From an uncultured bacterium (GTDB lineage Bacteria; CSSED10-310; CALFER01), in NCBI GenBank assembly GCA_937951895.1, contig CALFER010000079.1:1-64000 (forward strand): DNA of 64,000 nucleotides. Direction: 5' to 3'. Below are positions 45,501-54,212 of the stretch, piece by piece. The notes under the pieces are model-generated. The model made no database searches. It had not been told where the DNA came from and was given only the letters and a program-made list of their open reading frames with translations. The position numbers and the translations under genes were made by a program. Numbering within the stretch: the stretch's first letter is position 1; each line of letters opens with the position of its first letter.

Positions 45501-45635
45501 CACGTTCCAGTCGGCGGATGTGAGTGCCGGATCATTATGCGAGTAATCCGAAAATGTTTCGGTGTAGGTCGCCGCGGATGCGGAGGCGGCGAGCAGGATT
45601 GCGATCAATGTACTGTATAGACTGTGTTTCCACAT
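42591..45635 (-). CDS. Large secreted propeller-like protein with shared C-terminal module
   Basis: 1014 residues from the ATG at 45635; AAAGGAG lies eight bases upstream and a signal peptide follows (MWKHSLYSTLIAILLAASAS). Residues about 25-890 contain repeats such as YAHRFDSSGSEQWAMPVVVN, FAQKLDVDGNRIWSSADV and VYYTRVLSDGSVAFPNV, related to those of the neighbouring 626-residue protein. No PT linker is present. The last about 115 residues are the best-conserved shared module: FILLDVYGSYWFWPSW, FNFVWPTVDGSASGLRFW and MVEFGYE. Exported surface function is likely; mechanism unknown. Confidence 0.82.
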   Translation of the reverse strand: MWKHSLYSTLIAILLAASASAATYTETFSDYSHNDPALTSADWNVFSQSLSLYRTESALTPKLVQTVSYPSGGFIALYEALSGGMYSLYLQRYDGNARPEWPEMKRVATSTDYIAGSAIAVSGMDIALAWAVGNPGNRIYAHRFDSSGSEQWAMPVVVNQNMSLENKGACDIAAGPLESVVIVWEDSRLGDQRIFAQKLDVDGNRIWSSADVPVQPGGATQERTPKVAVDTAGRSFVVWEENSDILMTRIDSSGAPSWINGVAVPVETLNEQRSPLIALLEGFGLFISYKENVYPLESVEIMYRDFNGNALWLSDRVVWSMDERIDNSAIAITPSGVLVGMGSPFEGNWAPYTRLIDFMGNFPASQPEAVDFSSVDWMALRAFQLVYSIGTGVMAVAQHGQELFLLKTVAMALTDDGGAVWDRAREFVNMPGDTTAGNASFIKGSEDGGGFSVTWMDTRNGAFDTFSRSFSDPATRIGAHDEFLAETPYSQATAAQAPDGKRVVVWVDSDGWPTVPAIMRGQWFNPDWTPIGDSFRISDLAGYATYTFDIGIDSLGRAAVAWADLRDPDRGIYYQVVTSPGARVFPADIKISDTSLTTYDDIRLEVFADGSAGVLWVDDHVSGYHVYYTRVLSDGSVAFPNVRVDPDDGVSKRNPDLMVYGSLAYVTYSTSVAGSNSIYAQSINYSLPSSPVLMGGPVETCYGTRVAFLPPLSLVAAWSGRVGTEFGIWAQRITGGVFDWSEPRVNALTSGNAVTIRDLICPADDSTVILFDHISADNIPVPYYQALDGSGARVFPSDNPLIDPRPYYSDSGSGVSAKLNGADAVRWAVITDADVTLNGGAVSWAVSPDGGFNWYGVTPGMPLSFASPGSDLRWRARLTADPAQQGSPVIRSVTVSWGSGTAYLTPDLDLNGVMFHAGDTFNLDLRLISSGGISADVFILLDVYGSYWFWPSWTQTLDYGMRTPPAGLTEENVFNFVWPTVDGSASGLRFWVGALASGTATLLGDIDMVEFGYE

Positions 45636-45691
45636 GGTGAAGACTCCTTTCAGGGCAGCGTCCGGGACGCAATTCCAGACAATTATTATCA

Positions 45692-45720
45692 AGTATAATC
45701 GGAGCGCGGATCGATGTCAA
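45692..45720 (-). promoter_or_regulatory. Strong sigma70-type promoter for the 1014-residue protein gene
   Basis: TTGACA (45715-45720), 17-bp spacer, TATACT (45692-45697) on the minus strand: six of six and five of six consensus matches. The predicted leader is about 50 nt. A plus-strand TATAAT (45694-45699) overlaps the same bases, so divergent transcription toward the gene at 45796 may compete. Confidence 0.75.
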
Positions 45721-45795
45721 GCTCGCATAAAGATAGAGAATTTTCTTTACGCCGCACGACCGGACCTTGTATGTTTGTTCGAGGCGGCACGACGG

Positions 45796-48279
45796 ATGAT
45801 CAGTTCCATTGTTCGAAATGCATTTCTTTCCATGGCGGCATCGCCGCTTGTTCCGACTGCGCTTGCGTGTTCCGACGCGTTGAAGCGGAGGCGTCTCGGG
45901 AGATTTTTCCTGGTCCTGTTTCCGGGACTTTTCTTTTTGGGCCTCGAGATCGTCGTTGCCTTTTTCATTCCGATCCACTGGACGCATCTCTGGATCACGC
46001 TCGCGGTGATTTCGCTCGGTCATGGAACGCTCACCTCGCTTCTGATGCCAAACGATGCGGCTTCCTCCCGGTCGGACACTCCTCCATGGACGATTTGGCC
46101 TGCCTGGGTGCTGTTTACCATCGTTCTGCTGGCGCCATTCGCTTTGCTCATCAGCCTTCTGGTGAATCCGAACGGTTTCCTGTTGATGTTCAAACCGGGG
46201 TATTTCCGCTGGTCTCTGGCCCTCAACTTACTCATCGGCATCCCGTTCGGTATCTTCTTCGGCGCGATCGCCATCCGGACGTCACCGGAGAGGAACTCGA
46301 AGCGGTTGTTCATGTTCTGTGCGGCGGTATCCGTGATGATTCTGGTCTTTTCAGTCGGGATTTTCCTGATGATCATGATGGAGGAGTCGATCGGCAACGA
46401 CGGGGGTGCACTTCAGTCTCAGATGGCCCTTTACAAATATCTGATCGGCGTTGAGATCGGAGTTCTTTTCGTGCTGTCACCCCTTGCATGCATCGTGATT
46501 CTCATGAGGAGTCTTCGACTGAAATCGTTGTTGAATCGCGCGGTCTTCTGTCTGCTTCTGGTGTTCTGTGTGTTCACGCAAATGATGATTCTCGACAATG
46601 AATTCGTGTTCATGGTCCGAGAAAAAAACGCCAATCGGAGTCTTGGTGAAAAAAACTGGAGCGATGCGTGCAGAATCTATCGTTTCCTTGAAACGCGGAG
46701 CCCGAAAAATGTTCGAATGCCGGGAACGCTGATCAACTGGTCCGTGGCGGCGCTGCTGTCCGGAAATCAGGCAGACTGGTCACATATCCTGGACGCATCG
46801 ACCCGGATACCGGATAATTACATCGAATCCGGCGCCAATTATGCTCTCAGGGAGATGGCGGCCCGAGCAGCCCCGATTCGTTCGAGCACCTTGATCGATC
46901 TCGATCCGGTAAACCCTGAACCCTATCTGGACAGCAACTGGTGCGCATTCCTGAGTGTCGCCCGGAAAATGACCGGCATGCCGAGTGAGTCTCAGTTGAA
47001 GTACCGCCTGAAACTGCTTTCACCGGTCGTCGACGAGATCCAGGTCGCTCCGTTGAGTAATCTGTCTGATCTCAGGATCGCCGCAACCGCATACGATCTC
47101 GAACCCGTTCTGATCCATCCTTCTGACATACCGGCAGCGATTGAGCGAGGGATTCCGGTTCTGGTCTGTGAATCGAGTCGGAATGGAAATCTTTTCTGGA
47201 ACATCATCATCGGCGCTGAACCGTCGACGAATACCCTCATCTTCTTCTCGACAGAGTTCTACAGTCTGGTCGACAGTGCGGAACTGAAGCAGGAGGGGGT
47301 AGAGGCCCTGATTACAGGTGATTCGGATCAGATCGATTCGGACAGGAGCGATGCATTCTGGAAACTGATCAGTATCGACTATCTGCCGTCGCTCGAAACG
47401 CGTCTCGATCGGGATTTCGGGTGGGCACTGATCCTTTTGCCCGCAGGGGATCCGATGCCGGACGGACTGACTCCGATTGCGAAGGATCGACTTTTCGACA
47501 TCGACCGTGCGCGATCGGCCTGCCTGAACCGGCAATTCACAGACATGCTCGGGGTGCTGGATCGTTACCCGGACGAAGCCTGGTCGAAGGCCTTGCGGAT
47601 CATGTCGGCGTATATCACCCGGCCGCTGTTCACGGACATTGTATTTCCATCCGAAGAACGGGATCGGTTGCTGGCGGAGTGCGCGCGCCCGGAATTCATT
47701 GAAGCGATGGATTCATGGTCTTTACTGATGCTGACATCGCTGATTCCCGACACCATTCCTCTCGATAGCCGGACGGCGCTGGTCGTTTTCAGACGGTTAT
47801 CCGATCTCGAACCAACCTACTCGTCGTATTTTCAGAAGTACATCGAGACGGCCGTGTTGCTGGGAGATGAACCGGAAGCGGTTCATGCCGCCCGTCATTA
47901 TCTGAAAACCTCGCTGCACGATGGCGAAAGCCTGATCCAGTTACTCGGAGAACTCGTCCGGCTGCCCTGCTCCACACCCGAAATGAAATCCCTTCTGTCC
48001 TCTCTGATCGATCATTTCCCTCTCATCATCGGCGATCCGGATTCCACCGGATTCCGGATGACACGTCATTTCGGGCAGTATTCCGCTGCCCGTGCCCGTC
48101 TTTCGGATTCTCAGGAGCAGCGTCTGAAGTGGTGGACGTGTGCCGTCGAGGCTGATCCGGACAATGCAACCTATCTGAAAGAACTCCGGATCGTAACGCT
48201 CGAACGCACCCCGGGCGCGGACGTGACGTCACTCGATCTTCGGATCGACACGTTTTCACTTCCGGAGAAATCGTTATGA
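45796..48279 (+). CDS. Multi-pass membrane protein with degenerate C39-like domain (tandem copy 1)
   Basis: 827 residues from the ATG at 45796 (weak GAGG upstream; the frame is open further upstream, and ATG 45832 is an alternative). About six to seven hydrophobic helices fill residues 25-270 (FFLVLFPGLFFLGLEIVVAF, VLFTIVLLAPFALLISLLV). A region at about 375-500 aligns with the C39-like domain of the next gene. The nucleophile equivalent Cys383 is kept (SNWCAF), but the His is not evident (LFWNIIIGAE, where copy 2 has GHVLAIFGYD), so it is probably inactive. The C-terminal 300 residues are helical, TPR-like. The stop overlaps the next start (ATGA). Confidence 0.7.
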   Translation: MISSIVRNAFLSMAASPLVPTALACSDALKRRRLGRFFLVLFPGLFFLGLEIVVAFFIPIHWTHLWITLAVISLGHGTLTSLLMPNDAASSRSDTPPWTIWPAWVLFTIVLLAPFALLISLLVNPNGFLLMFKPGYFRWSLALNLLIGIPFGIFFGAIAIRTSPERNSKRLFMFCAAVSVMILVFSVGIFLMIMMEESIGNDGGALQSQMALYKYLIGVEIGVLFVLSPLACIVILMRSLRLKSLLNRAVFCLLLVFCVFTQMMILDNEFVFMVREKNANRSLGEKNWSDACRIYRFLETRSPKNVRMPGTLINWSVAALLSGNQADWSHILDASTRIPDNYIESGANYALREMAARAAPIRSSTLIDLDPVNPEPYLDSNWCAFLSVARKMTGMPSESQLKYRLKLLSPVVDEIQVAPLSNLSDLRIAATAYDLEPVLIHPSDIPAAIERGIPVLVCESSRNGNLFWNIIIGAEPSTNTLIFFSTEFYSLVDSAELKQEGVEALITGDSDQIDSDRSDAFWKLISIDYLPSLETRLDRDFGWALILLPAGDPMPDGLTPIAKDRLFDIDRARSACLNRQFTDMLGVLDRYPDEAWSKALRIMSAYITRPLFTDIVFPSEERDRLLAECARPEFIEAMDSWSLLMLTSLIPDTIPLDSRTALVVFRRLSDLEPTYSSYFQKYIETAVLLGDEPEAVHAARHYLKTSLHDGESLIQLLGELVRLPCSTPEMKSLLSSLIDHFPLIIGDPDSTGFRMTRHFGQYSAARARLSDSQEQRLKWWTCAVEADPDNATYLKELRIVTLERTPGADVTSLDLRIDTFSLPEKSL

Positions 48280-50708
48280 AGCGTTCGATTCACCCGGTCG
48301 GATTGATATTCCTGGGGCTGTTCGCGACGCCGGTCGCGGTCGCATGGATGATTGACCGGGAACGCCTCAGAATCGCTGATCCGGGGCGCAGATATCGCCT
48401 GTTCCCGTGGATCTCCCTGCTTTGCGCCGCTCTGTTTCTGACGCTGACCATCATCCCGATCAAGTGGAGTTACGCCGCCTGGATCTGGAGCGGCACCGTG
48501 CTTCTCCTGTCGATCATCCTGGCACTGACCGCGTACATGCGGAATCCGGACGAAGAAAAAGCCGAACCGAACAAGGGCTGGGCGATCCAGACTCTCGCGG
48601 CTGTTCCTTTCGTTCTCTTTCCGGCATTCGCCGTCGGCATCTTCTGCATGATCGTAACGAACACCCTGATGAATCGTTTCTTTGTGCGATTCCCGATCTT
48701 CGCGGCCTCGCCTGACGACGTCGCAATGATGATGGTCGATTCGGTCTGGACGGCTCTCTGGTGTCTTGTTTTCATCGGCATCTCTCTGCGGAGGGGTTTT
48801 CTGCGAAACGATTCCGAGATGGGTGTTGCGCTGGCGGCCTGGCTGTATGTGCTCATTTTGAAGAGCGTTCTCGCCGACCGGCTCCTGAAAATACTCGGGT
48901 CTCTCGCGATCGGCATTCAGACGGATCTCGCATTCTCTGATTTGATGCGGGTCGTTCTGATCTTTGCCTTTTCGCTTGCCCTTCCGTTTCTCGCGGCTTA
49001 TCTGGCCTGGAACCCCGGTCGAACGCTTCGCAAACACGTTCTCGTGACGGCGGTCTGCCTGCTTGCCTCGCTGTCCGGCTGCATGTCGCTCGGTGTGATC
49101 TCGTGGGTGGAATGTGCTGCCGGTAAGTCGATCGAACGATCCGGCGAACCCGTCCGGGCCATGAAATGGTATGGCCGCAGCCTGATCCGGCGCTCCAACC
49201 CGGAACTTGTCACCTACCTGCAGTACCGCATCGGGTTGCTCAGCTACAAAGCAGGGCAGACGGATCGGGCGATTGCGTCATTCAGGATGATCCAGACGAT
49301 GAACAACGAAAACCCGGATCTTGTCGTCGCCGCCGGAAACCACCTCAACCGGTTGCTTGAACATGCTGCCGGTGATCGTGTTGTGCTTCCGGGTGTTGAA
49401 ACACGGACGGAATTCTGCCCATCGTATTGCGCGCCGAACACGCTGTCGCTGGTGTTCCATTACTGGGACATCGACAAGCGGGCGACCGAGATCGGTTCGG
49501 AGATCGCGTTGTTCTTCCAGGGATCTGCGATCACGGATATCGTTGAATACTGCAATCGACTCGGATTCCGGCATATCATGATCCCGTTCATGGACGATTC
49601 GGATATCCGCACAATCCTGGCTGCGGGAATTCCGGTGACGGCCTATATCCCGGGACATGTTCTGGCGATATTCGGGTACGACGAGCGGCTCCGGACGTAT
49701 ATCGTCTACGATACGGCCTCGTGGGACATCTGGGAGGATCATCCGGCTGACGATTTCATGATGCAGTGGAGCAAAACCAACTATACCGGAGCGATCATTG
49801 CGCCGGTCGATGCATCCCCTGAGATCAATGCGGTGTGTGGCCGGTATGAAACGCCTGCATCGAAAGCCGCCTGGTACGGGACGCTTGCGGTCTCGACGGA
49901 CAATCACTGGGAAACCCGAGATTACTGGAAGGGGGCCTTCCGTGCGGATCCGACGTATTTTCCGGCTTATTGCGCATTGGCCCGCGATGATCCCTCCCAT
50001 GATTCCTCGTTCCGTTCCGTGTCGATCGAGCGGGGCATTGAAGCGGTTCAGGAACTGTATCGACGCGACCACTTCTGCAACTGGTTGTCGGTCATTGAGT
50101 TCATGGTGTTTTTGTTTCAGCAGCAGCACTATGCCGACCTGATCGACATTGCGCGCGACATCCGATCGCTGAACGTCGAACCGGTTGATCCCGAGGATAA
50201 GCGACACCTTCAGGACATTCAGAATCTCGCCGGAATTGCATCCTATTCCATCGGCGACTCGCTCACGGCCTTCCGTCTGATCGATCCGGAGAATCGTTCT
50301 TTTTCCGGTCTGAGTGCGCTCGTATCGGCAAAAGCGCAGATCGCTTCCGGGCAGCCTGAGAAAGCGATCTCGTCACTTGATATCGCGATCCGGTTCGGGT
50401 CCGGCGACATTGCCCGGGAGGCGATCGAGCAACTTGAGACGCTGGATTGGGCCATCGATTCCGGAGCGATTTTAGGGGGTTTCGAGGTCTATCTGAGGCG
50501 CTGGCCGCTGGACGTTCGTCGCCAGATCCGGTTCGCCGGGATGTGTCTGGACATTGAAAACCGCGGCGGAAAGAGTCAGGAAGGCCGGATGGTTCAGGCC
50601 CGGGTAGCGCTCTTGACCGCGCGGGCTCTCGCCCAACATGATCCGCTGTTGCAGTCCGTCATCGCCTCACTGGAGAACCGCCTCGGCATGGAAACCGATT
50701 CGCAGTAG
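48276..50708 (+). CDS. Multi-pass membrane protein with C39-like peptidase and TPR domains (tandem copy 2)
   Basis: 810 residues. About six to seven transmembrane helices lie in residues 8-275. Two TPR-like repeats follow (about 285-345, including YLQYRIGLLSYKAGQTDRAI). A C39-like peptidase domain of about 375-510 has Cys385 (PSYCAPNTLSL), His461 (IPGHVLAIFGYD) and Asp479 (IVYDTASWD), a full Cys-His-Asp triad. More helical repeats reach the C-terminus. C39 domains process leader peptides or act as cell-envelope peptidases; no ABC module or precursor peptide gene is seen. The ATG overlaps copy 1 by four bases. Confidence 0.78.
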   Translation: MKRSIHPVGLIFLGLFATPVAVAWMIDRERLRIADPGRRYRLFPWISLLCAALFLTLTIIPIKWSYAAWIWSGTVLLLSIILALTAYMRNPDEEKAEPNKGWAIQTLAAVPFVLFPAFAVGIFCMIVTNTLMNRFFVRFPIFAASPDDVAMMMVDSVWTALWCLVFIGISLRRGFLRNDSEMGVALAAWLYVLILKSVLADRLLKILGSLAIGIQTDLAFSDLMRVVLIFAFSLALPFLAAYLAWNPGRTLRKHVLVTAVCLLASLSGCMSLGVISWVECAAGKSIERSGEPVRAMKWYGRSLIRRSNPELVTYLQYRIGLLSYKAGQTDRAIASFRMIQTMNNENPDLVVAAGNHLNRLLEHAAGDRVVLPGVETRTEFCPSYCAPNTLSLVFHYWDIDKRATEIGSEIALFFQGSAITDIVEYCNRLGFRHIMIPFMDDSDIRTILAAGIPVTAYIPGHVLAIFGYDERLRTYIVYDTASWDIWEDHPADDFMMQWSKTNYTGAIIAPVDASPEINAVCGRYETPASKAAWYGTLAVSTDNHWETRDYWKGAFRADPTYFPAYCALARDDPSHDSSFRSVSIERGIEAVQELYRRDHFCNWLSVIEFMVFLFQQQHYADLIDIARDIRSLNVEPVDPEDKRHLQDIQNLAGIASYSIGDSLTAFRLIDPENRSFSGLSALVSAKAQIASGQPEKAISSLDIAIRFGSGDIAREAIEQLETLDWAIDSGAILGGFEVYLRRWPLDVRRQIRFAGMCLDIENRGGKSQEGRMVQARVALLTARALAQHDPLLQSVIASLENRLGMETDSQ

Positions 50709-50744
50709 AGTTCGCTGCCGGGGACGCGTCCGGGTCACGCAGGA

Positions 50745-51671
50745 TCAGAACCGCTTCACATAGGCGTGACAATAGGGCATGGCACCTTTGTTTTCGTAGT
50801 AATCCTGATGGTAATCCTCGGCGGGCCAGAACGTCCCGGCCGGCGTCACTTTCGTGGCAATCCTGAGGCCTTTTTCCGTCAGAATTCCGATCAGCTTTTC
50901 GATTGTTGCTTTCTGTGCGTCGTCGAGACAGAACACCTCTGACCGGTACTGCTCGCCGACATCCGGGCCCTGGCGGTTCACCTGTGTCGGATCGTGGATC
51001 TCGAAAAACAGTTTCGCCAGAGTTTCATATGTTACGATTGTCGGATCGAATTGGATCCGGATGGCTTCTGCGTGTCCGGTCTTCTTGCCGCAGACTTCCT
51101 TGTAGGTCGGGTTATCCGTTGTCCCACCGATGTAACCGACGGTCGTATCGATGACCCCCGGAGTCTTCCTGAAATGGTATTCGACCCCCCAGAAACAACC
51201 TCCGGCGAAAATCGCTGTTTCGGTCTTTTTTTCCGCGGGTGAGGGGATGAACCGGATAGAGACGGAATTGACGCAATGCCGGGTATTTTTGTCCGTCATC
51301 TGTTCGCCGGTGAAGACGTGTCCGAGATGCCCTCCGCAGGCTGCGCAAAGAATCTCGGTGCGTCGGCCGTCCGCATCCGGGATCCGCTTGACCGCGCCGG
51401 GGATCTCATCGTCGAAACTCGGCCAGCCGCAATGGGAATCGAATTTGTCGTTGGATCGGTAGAGGGGGGTATCGCATCGGCGGCAGACGTAGGTTCCGGA
51501 GTCTTTTGTGTGGACATATTCCCCGGAAAACGGCTGTTCGGTTCCTTTGTGGAGAATCACGCGTTCCTCTTCCGGAGTCAGTGAATTGTATGGCATGGTT
51601 TGTCCTTTCGTTGTGAGGGGGATCATCGAGACGATCCAGAGAAGAATGATAGCGGTTATCGGGCGTTTCAT
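50745..51671 (-). CDS. msrBA: Exported bifunctional methionine sulfoxide reductase, MsrB-MsrA order
   Basis: 308 residues with an N-terminal signal segment (MKRPITAIILLWIVSMIPLT). MsrB comes first (about 28-145): zinc pairs CRRC (63/66) and CAAC (109/112), a possible resolving Cys81 in SHCGWPSF, and catalytic Cys133 in RHCVNS. MsrA follows (about 150-308) with catalytic Cys159 in GGCFWG, and VGYIGG, GHAEAIRI and WPAEDYHQDYY blocks. Together they reduce both S- and R-sulfoxide of methionine, here probably in the envelope. The start has GAAGGAGG five bases upstream; a longer start would cover the signal peptide. Confidence 0.93.
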   Translation of the reverse strand: MKRPITAIILLWIVSMIPLTTKGQTMPYNSLTPEEERVILHKGTEQPFSGEYVHTKDSGTYVCRRCDTPLYRSNDKFDSHCGWPSFDDEIPGAVKRIPDADGRRTEILCAACGGHLGHVFTGEQMTDKNTRHCVNSVSIRFIPSPAEKKTETAIFAGGCFWGVEYHFRKTPGVIDTTVGYIGGTTDNPTYKEVCGKKTGHAEAIRIQFDPTIVTYETLAKLFFEIHDPTQVNRQGPDVGEQYRSEVFCLDDAQKATIEKLIGILTEKGLRIATKVTPAGTFWPAEDYHQDYYENKGAMPYCHAYVKRF

Positions 51672-51689
51672 GAGCGCCTCCTTCCTGAC

Positions 51690-51698
51690 AGTATAACA
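51690..51698 (-). promoter_or_regulatory. Extended -10 promoter for msrBA
   Basis: TGTTATACT on the minus strand (TGnTATACT), with a leader of about 12 nt containing the SD. No matching -35 is evident, as is common for extended -10 promoters. Confidence 0.5.
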
Positions 51699-51992
51699 GA
51701 AATGGCAGTTGGCGAGTTCCTGCATTGTGATTCATCGGAAGATATGGCTTAATATTTAAAATGAGTACAAAACAGCCGAGTCCCCATGACTCATCCAGAA
51801 CTCGTCGTCCGTGAAGCGCCAGCGGAACGGTCGTCGTCGTCGTTGTCGTAATCGTCGTCGTAACTGAGACATCCCGTCAATTTAAAAACCATTCACCAAC
51901 AATCATCAGAGAAAAACTGTGATGTATCCGAACCCGTTCTTCGATCCGTATTTCTTTTTTCTCTCAGAACGCTCCCCCTGCCCACCCCCATC

Positions 51993-52021
51993 TTGCCATC
52001 ACACGCCAACCCGTCTACAAT
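51993..52021 (+). promoter_or_regulatory. trpS promoter
   Basis: TTGCCA (51993-51998), 17-bp spacer, TACAAT (52016-52021). The start of transcription is expected about 23 nt before the ATG at 52051, which supports that start over the upstream in-frame ATG at 51919. Confidence 0.65.
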
Positions 52022-52050
52022 CGCCCCGAACTCGTTCCCAGGAGGCTCTC

Positions 52051-53061
52051 ATGGATCCAGCAAAAAAGAATATTCTCACCGGCGATCGCCCCACCGGCCA
52101 ACTCCATCTCGGCCACTACTTCGGCTCCATCAAAAACCGCGTCAAACTCCAGGACAGCTACAATACCTTCCTGCTGATCGCCGATGTTCAGGCGCTGACC
52201 GATAACTTCAAAAATCCGGACAAGGTCGCTGCCAACGTCGACGAAGTCGCCATCGACAACTTCGCCGCCGGCATCGACCCCGAAAAAGTCACCTACGTGA
52301 TCCAGTCGGCAGTCCCCGCCATCGCTGAACTCACGGTTTTTTACGGCAACTTCTGCACGCTCGCACGCCTCCAGCGCAACCCGACGGTCAAATCCGAAAT
52401 CGCCGCCAAAAAAGAACTATTCTCTAAAGGCGTTACTTACGGTTTCTTCGGTTATCCGATCAGCCAGGCAGCCGACATCACCGCCTTCGACGCCAATCTC
52501 GTGCCGGTCGGCGAAGATCAGCTCCCGATGATCGAAATGACCCGCGAAATCGTCCGGAAATTCAACCAGACCTATGATGTCGAAGCGCTGGTCGAGCCCG
52601 AAGCGTTTGTCTCGGAAGGCGCTCGCGTCCGTGGAATCGACGGCAATGCGAAGATGAGTAAAAGCCTCAATAACGCGGTCTACCTGCGCGATCCTCCCGA
52701 GGAAATCCAGCGCAAAATCATGTCGGCCTACACCGACCCCCTCAAAGCAGCCAAATCCGATCCGGGCCACCCCGAAGGTTGTATCGTCTGCGAGTATCTC
52801 GGATTGATCGACCCGGACAACCACGAACAACTCATGGCGGACTGCCGCGCAGGCAAAATGGGTTGTGTTCAGGACAAACGGAAACTCGCCACGATGCTCT
52901 CGGACTATCTCCAACCGTTCCGCGAACGCGCCCGCCCCTTCGAGGAAAACCGGAAACGACTGCGCGAACTCCTGCTTGACGGCACACAGATGGGCCGCAA
53001 GGTCTCCAACGAGGTACTCCGGCGCGCCAAAGACGCCATGAAAATCAATTACTTCGACTGA
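52051..53061 (+). CDS. trpS: Tryptophanyl-tRNA synthetase
   Basis: 336 residues, the normal length. It charges tRNA-Trp with tryptophan. Class I signatures are present: the HIGH-like PTGQLHLGHYFGS and the KMSKS loop GNAKMSKSLNN. Also visible are the family blocks LLIADVQALTDN, FGYPISQAADITAFDANLVPVGEDQ and the C-terminal GMKxGELK-like GRKVSNEVLRR segment. AGGAGG lies before the ATG. The stop codon overlaps the start of the cysteine desulfurase by one base (TGATG), beginning a compact housekeeping operon. Confidence 0.97.
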   Translation: MDPAKKNILTGDRPTGQLHLGHYFGSIKNRVKLQDSYNTFLLIADVQALTDNFKNPDKVAANVDEVAIDNFAAGIDPEKVTYVIQSAVPAIAELTVFYGNFCTLARLQRNPTVKSEIAAKKELFSKGVTYGFFGYPISQAADITAFDANLVPVGEDQLPMIEMTREIVRKFNQTYDVEALVEPEAFVSEGARVRGIDGNAKMSKSLNNAVYLRDPPEEIQRKIMSAYTDPLKAAKSDPGHPEGCIVCEYLGLIDPDNHEQLMADCRAGKMGCVQDKRKLATMLSDYLQPFRERARPFEENRKRLRELLLDGTQMGRKVSNEVLRRAKDAMKINYFD

Positions 53062-54212
53062 TGCCGCCCATTTATCTCGACTACAACGCTACCACACCGA
53101 TCGAATCATCGGCGGCCGACGCCATGATCCGCTGCATCCGGACGGTCTTCGGCAACCCCTCCAGCTCGCATGAATTCGGTGACCAGGCCAGAGCGGAAAT
53201 CGGTGCGGCGCGCGCTGAACTGGGACGGCTGATCGGCGCGTCCCCCCGCAGCATCATCTTCACGGGCTGCGCAACGGAAGCGAATAATCTCGCGATCCGA
53301 GGTCTGATTCCGGATTGCACGGCTCACGGCCGGCATATCATCACTTCCGCGATCGAACATCCCGCGGTTCTGGAAGTCTGCCGATACCTCGAACGCAGCG
53401 GCGCGGAACTGACGATCCTCCGGGTCGACGAAAGAGGGGTGATCGATCCGGATGATGTCCGCGCGGCGATTCGTCCCACGACACGCCTCATCACGATCAT
53501 GCACGCGAACAACGAAACGGGTGTGATCCAGCCGATCGCCGAGATTGCCGGGATTGCAAGGGCACACGGGATTCCGATGCATACGGATGCCGCGCAGTCG
53601 GTCGGCAAGATTCCGGTCGACATGGAGTGTCTCGGGGTTGATCTGCTGACGATTGCGGGGCATAAATTCGGAGCCCCGAAAGGTATCGGAGCGGTCGTGG
53701 TGCGCTCAGGATTGCCGCTCAACCGGATTCTGCACGGGGCGGGGCACGAGAACGGCCGGCGTCCCGGCACGGAAAACCTGGTCGGAATCGTCGGTCTGGG
53801 GGCCGCGAGTCGTTTCGCCCGCGAGCATCTCGGCGAAAACACGGCTCACCTGCTCGCCATGCGGGATCAGCTCGAACAGATGATTCTCGGTGTCTGCCCC
53901 TCAGCCCGGGTCAACAGCGGTGGCGCTCCGAGACTGCCGAACACCTCGAACATCGCGTTCCCCGGAATCGACGCGGACGATTTCATCCGGGAGACCTCCG
54001 CGATCGCCGTGTCGGCCGGAGCGGCATGCCACTCGGGAACCGTCACGCTGTCGCATGTGCTGAAAGCCATGGATGTCCCCATGCCACTCGCTCGGGGCTC
54101 GATTCGCTTCTCGACAGGTTTCCAGACAACCCCGAACGATATCCGGAATGCCTGCATGTGCGTTTGTTCCGCGCTGAAACGGCTGGGCGTTCCGATCCGG
54201 GAGGATGAATGA
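53061..54212 (+). CDS. Cysteine desulfurase (NifS/IscS family)
   Basis: 383 residues. This PLP enzyme transfers sulfur from cysteine to acceptors for Fe-S, thiamine or tRNA modification. Seen: YLDYNATTP N-terminus, FTGCATEANNLAIRG, the HANNETGVIQP cofactor block, AGHKFGAPKG with the Schiff-base lysine, and the mobile Cys loop SAGAACHSG. No iscU, iscA or mnmA gene is adjacent, so the acceptor is unknown. Start overlaps trpS by one base; end overlaps the exonuclease start by four (ATGA). Confidence 0.93.
   Translation: MPPIYLDYNATTPIESSAADAMIRCIRTVFGNPSSSHEFGDQARAEIGAARAELGRLIGASPRSIIFTGCATEANNLAIRGLIPDCTAHGRHIITSAIEHPAVLEVCRYLERSGAELTILRVDERGVIDPDDVRAAIRPTTRLITIMHANNETGVIQPIAEIAGIARAHGIPMHTDAAQSVGKIPVDMECLGVDLLTIAGHKFGAPKGIGAVVVRSGLPLNRILHGAGHENGRRPGTENLVGIVGLGAASRFAREHLGENTAHLLAMRDQLEQMILGVCPSARVNSGGAPRLPNTSNIAFPGIDADDFIRETSAIAVSAGAACHSGTVTLSHVLKAMDVPMPLARGSIRFSTGFQTTPNDIRNACMCVCSALKRLGVPIREDE

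Larger units (their letters stand above)
51672..52050. other. Divergent intergenic region between msrBA and trpS
   Basis: No gene is supported in these 379 bp. They contain the msrBA promoter, an AT-rich stretch, a CGT-rich microsatellite at about 51830-51865, and the trpS promoter. No T-box specifier or antiterminator could be recognised upstream of trpS. Confidence 0.6.

Noticed and set aside
51919..52050. Longer N-terminus for trpS
   Set aside because: The extension lacks an SD, has no similarity to TrpS, and covers a good promoter. AGGAGG before 52051 fixes the start.
51672..52050. T-box leader for trpS
   Set aside because: No T-box consensus or specifier hairpin could be found; the predicted leader is only about 23 nt.
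53061..54212. Start of an isc operon
   Set aside because: Neighbours are trpS and exonuclease III; no scaffold or ferredoxin gene is present.
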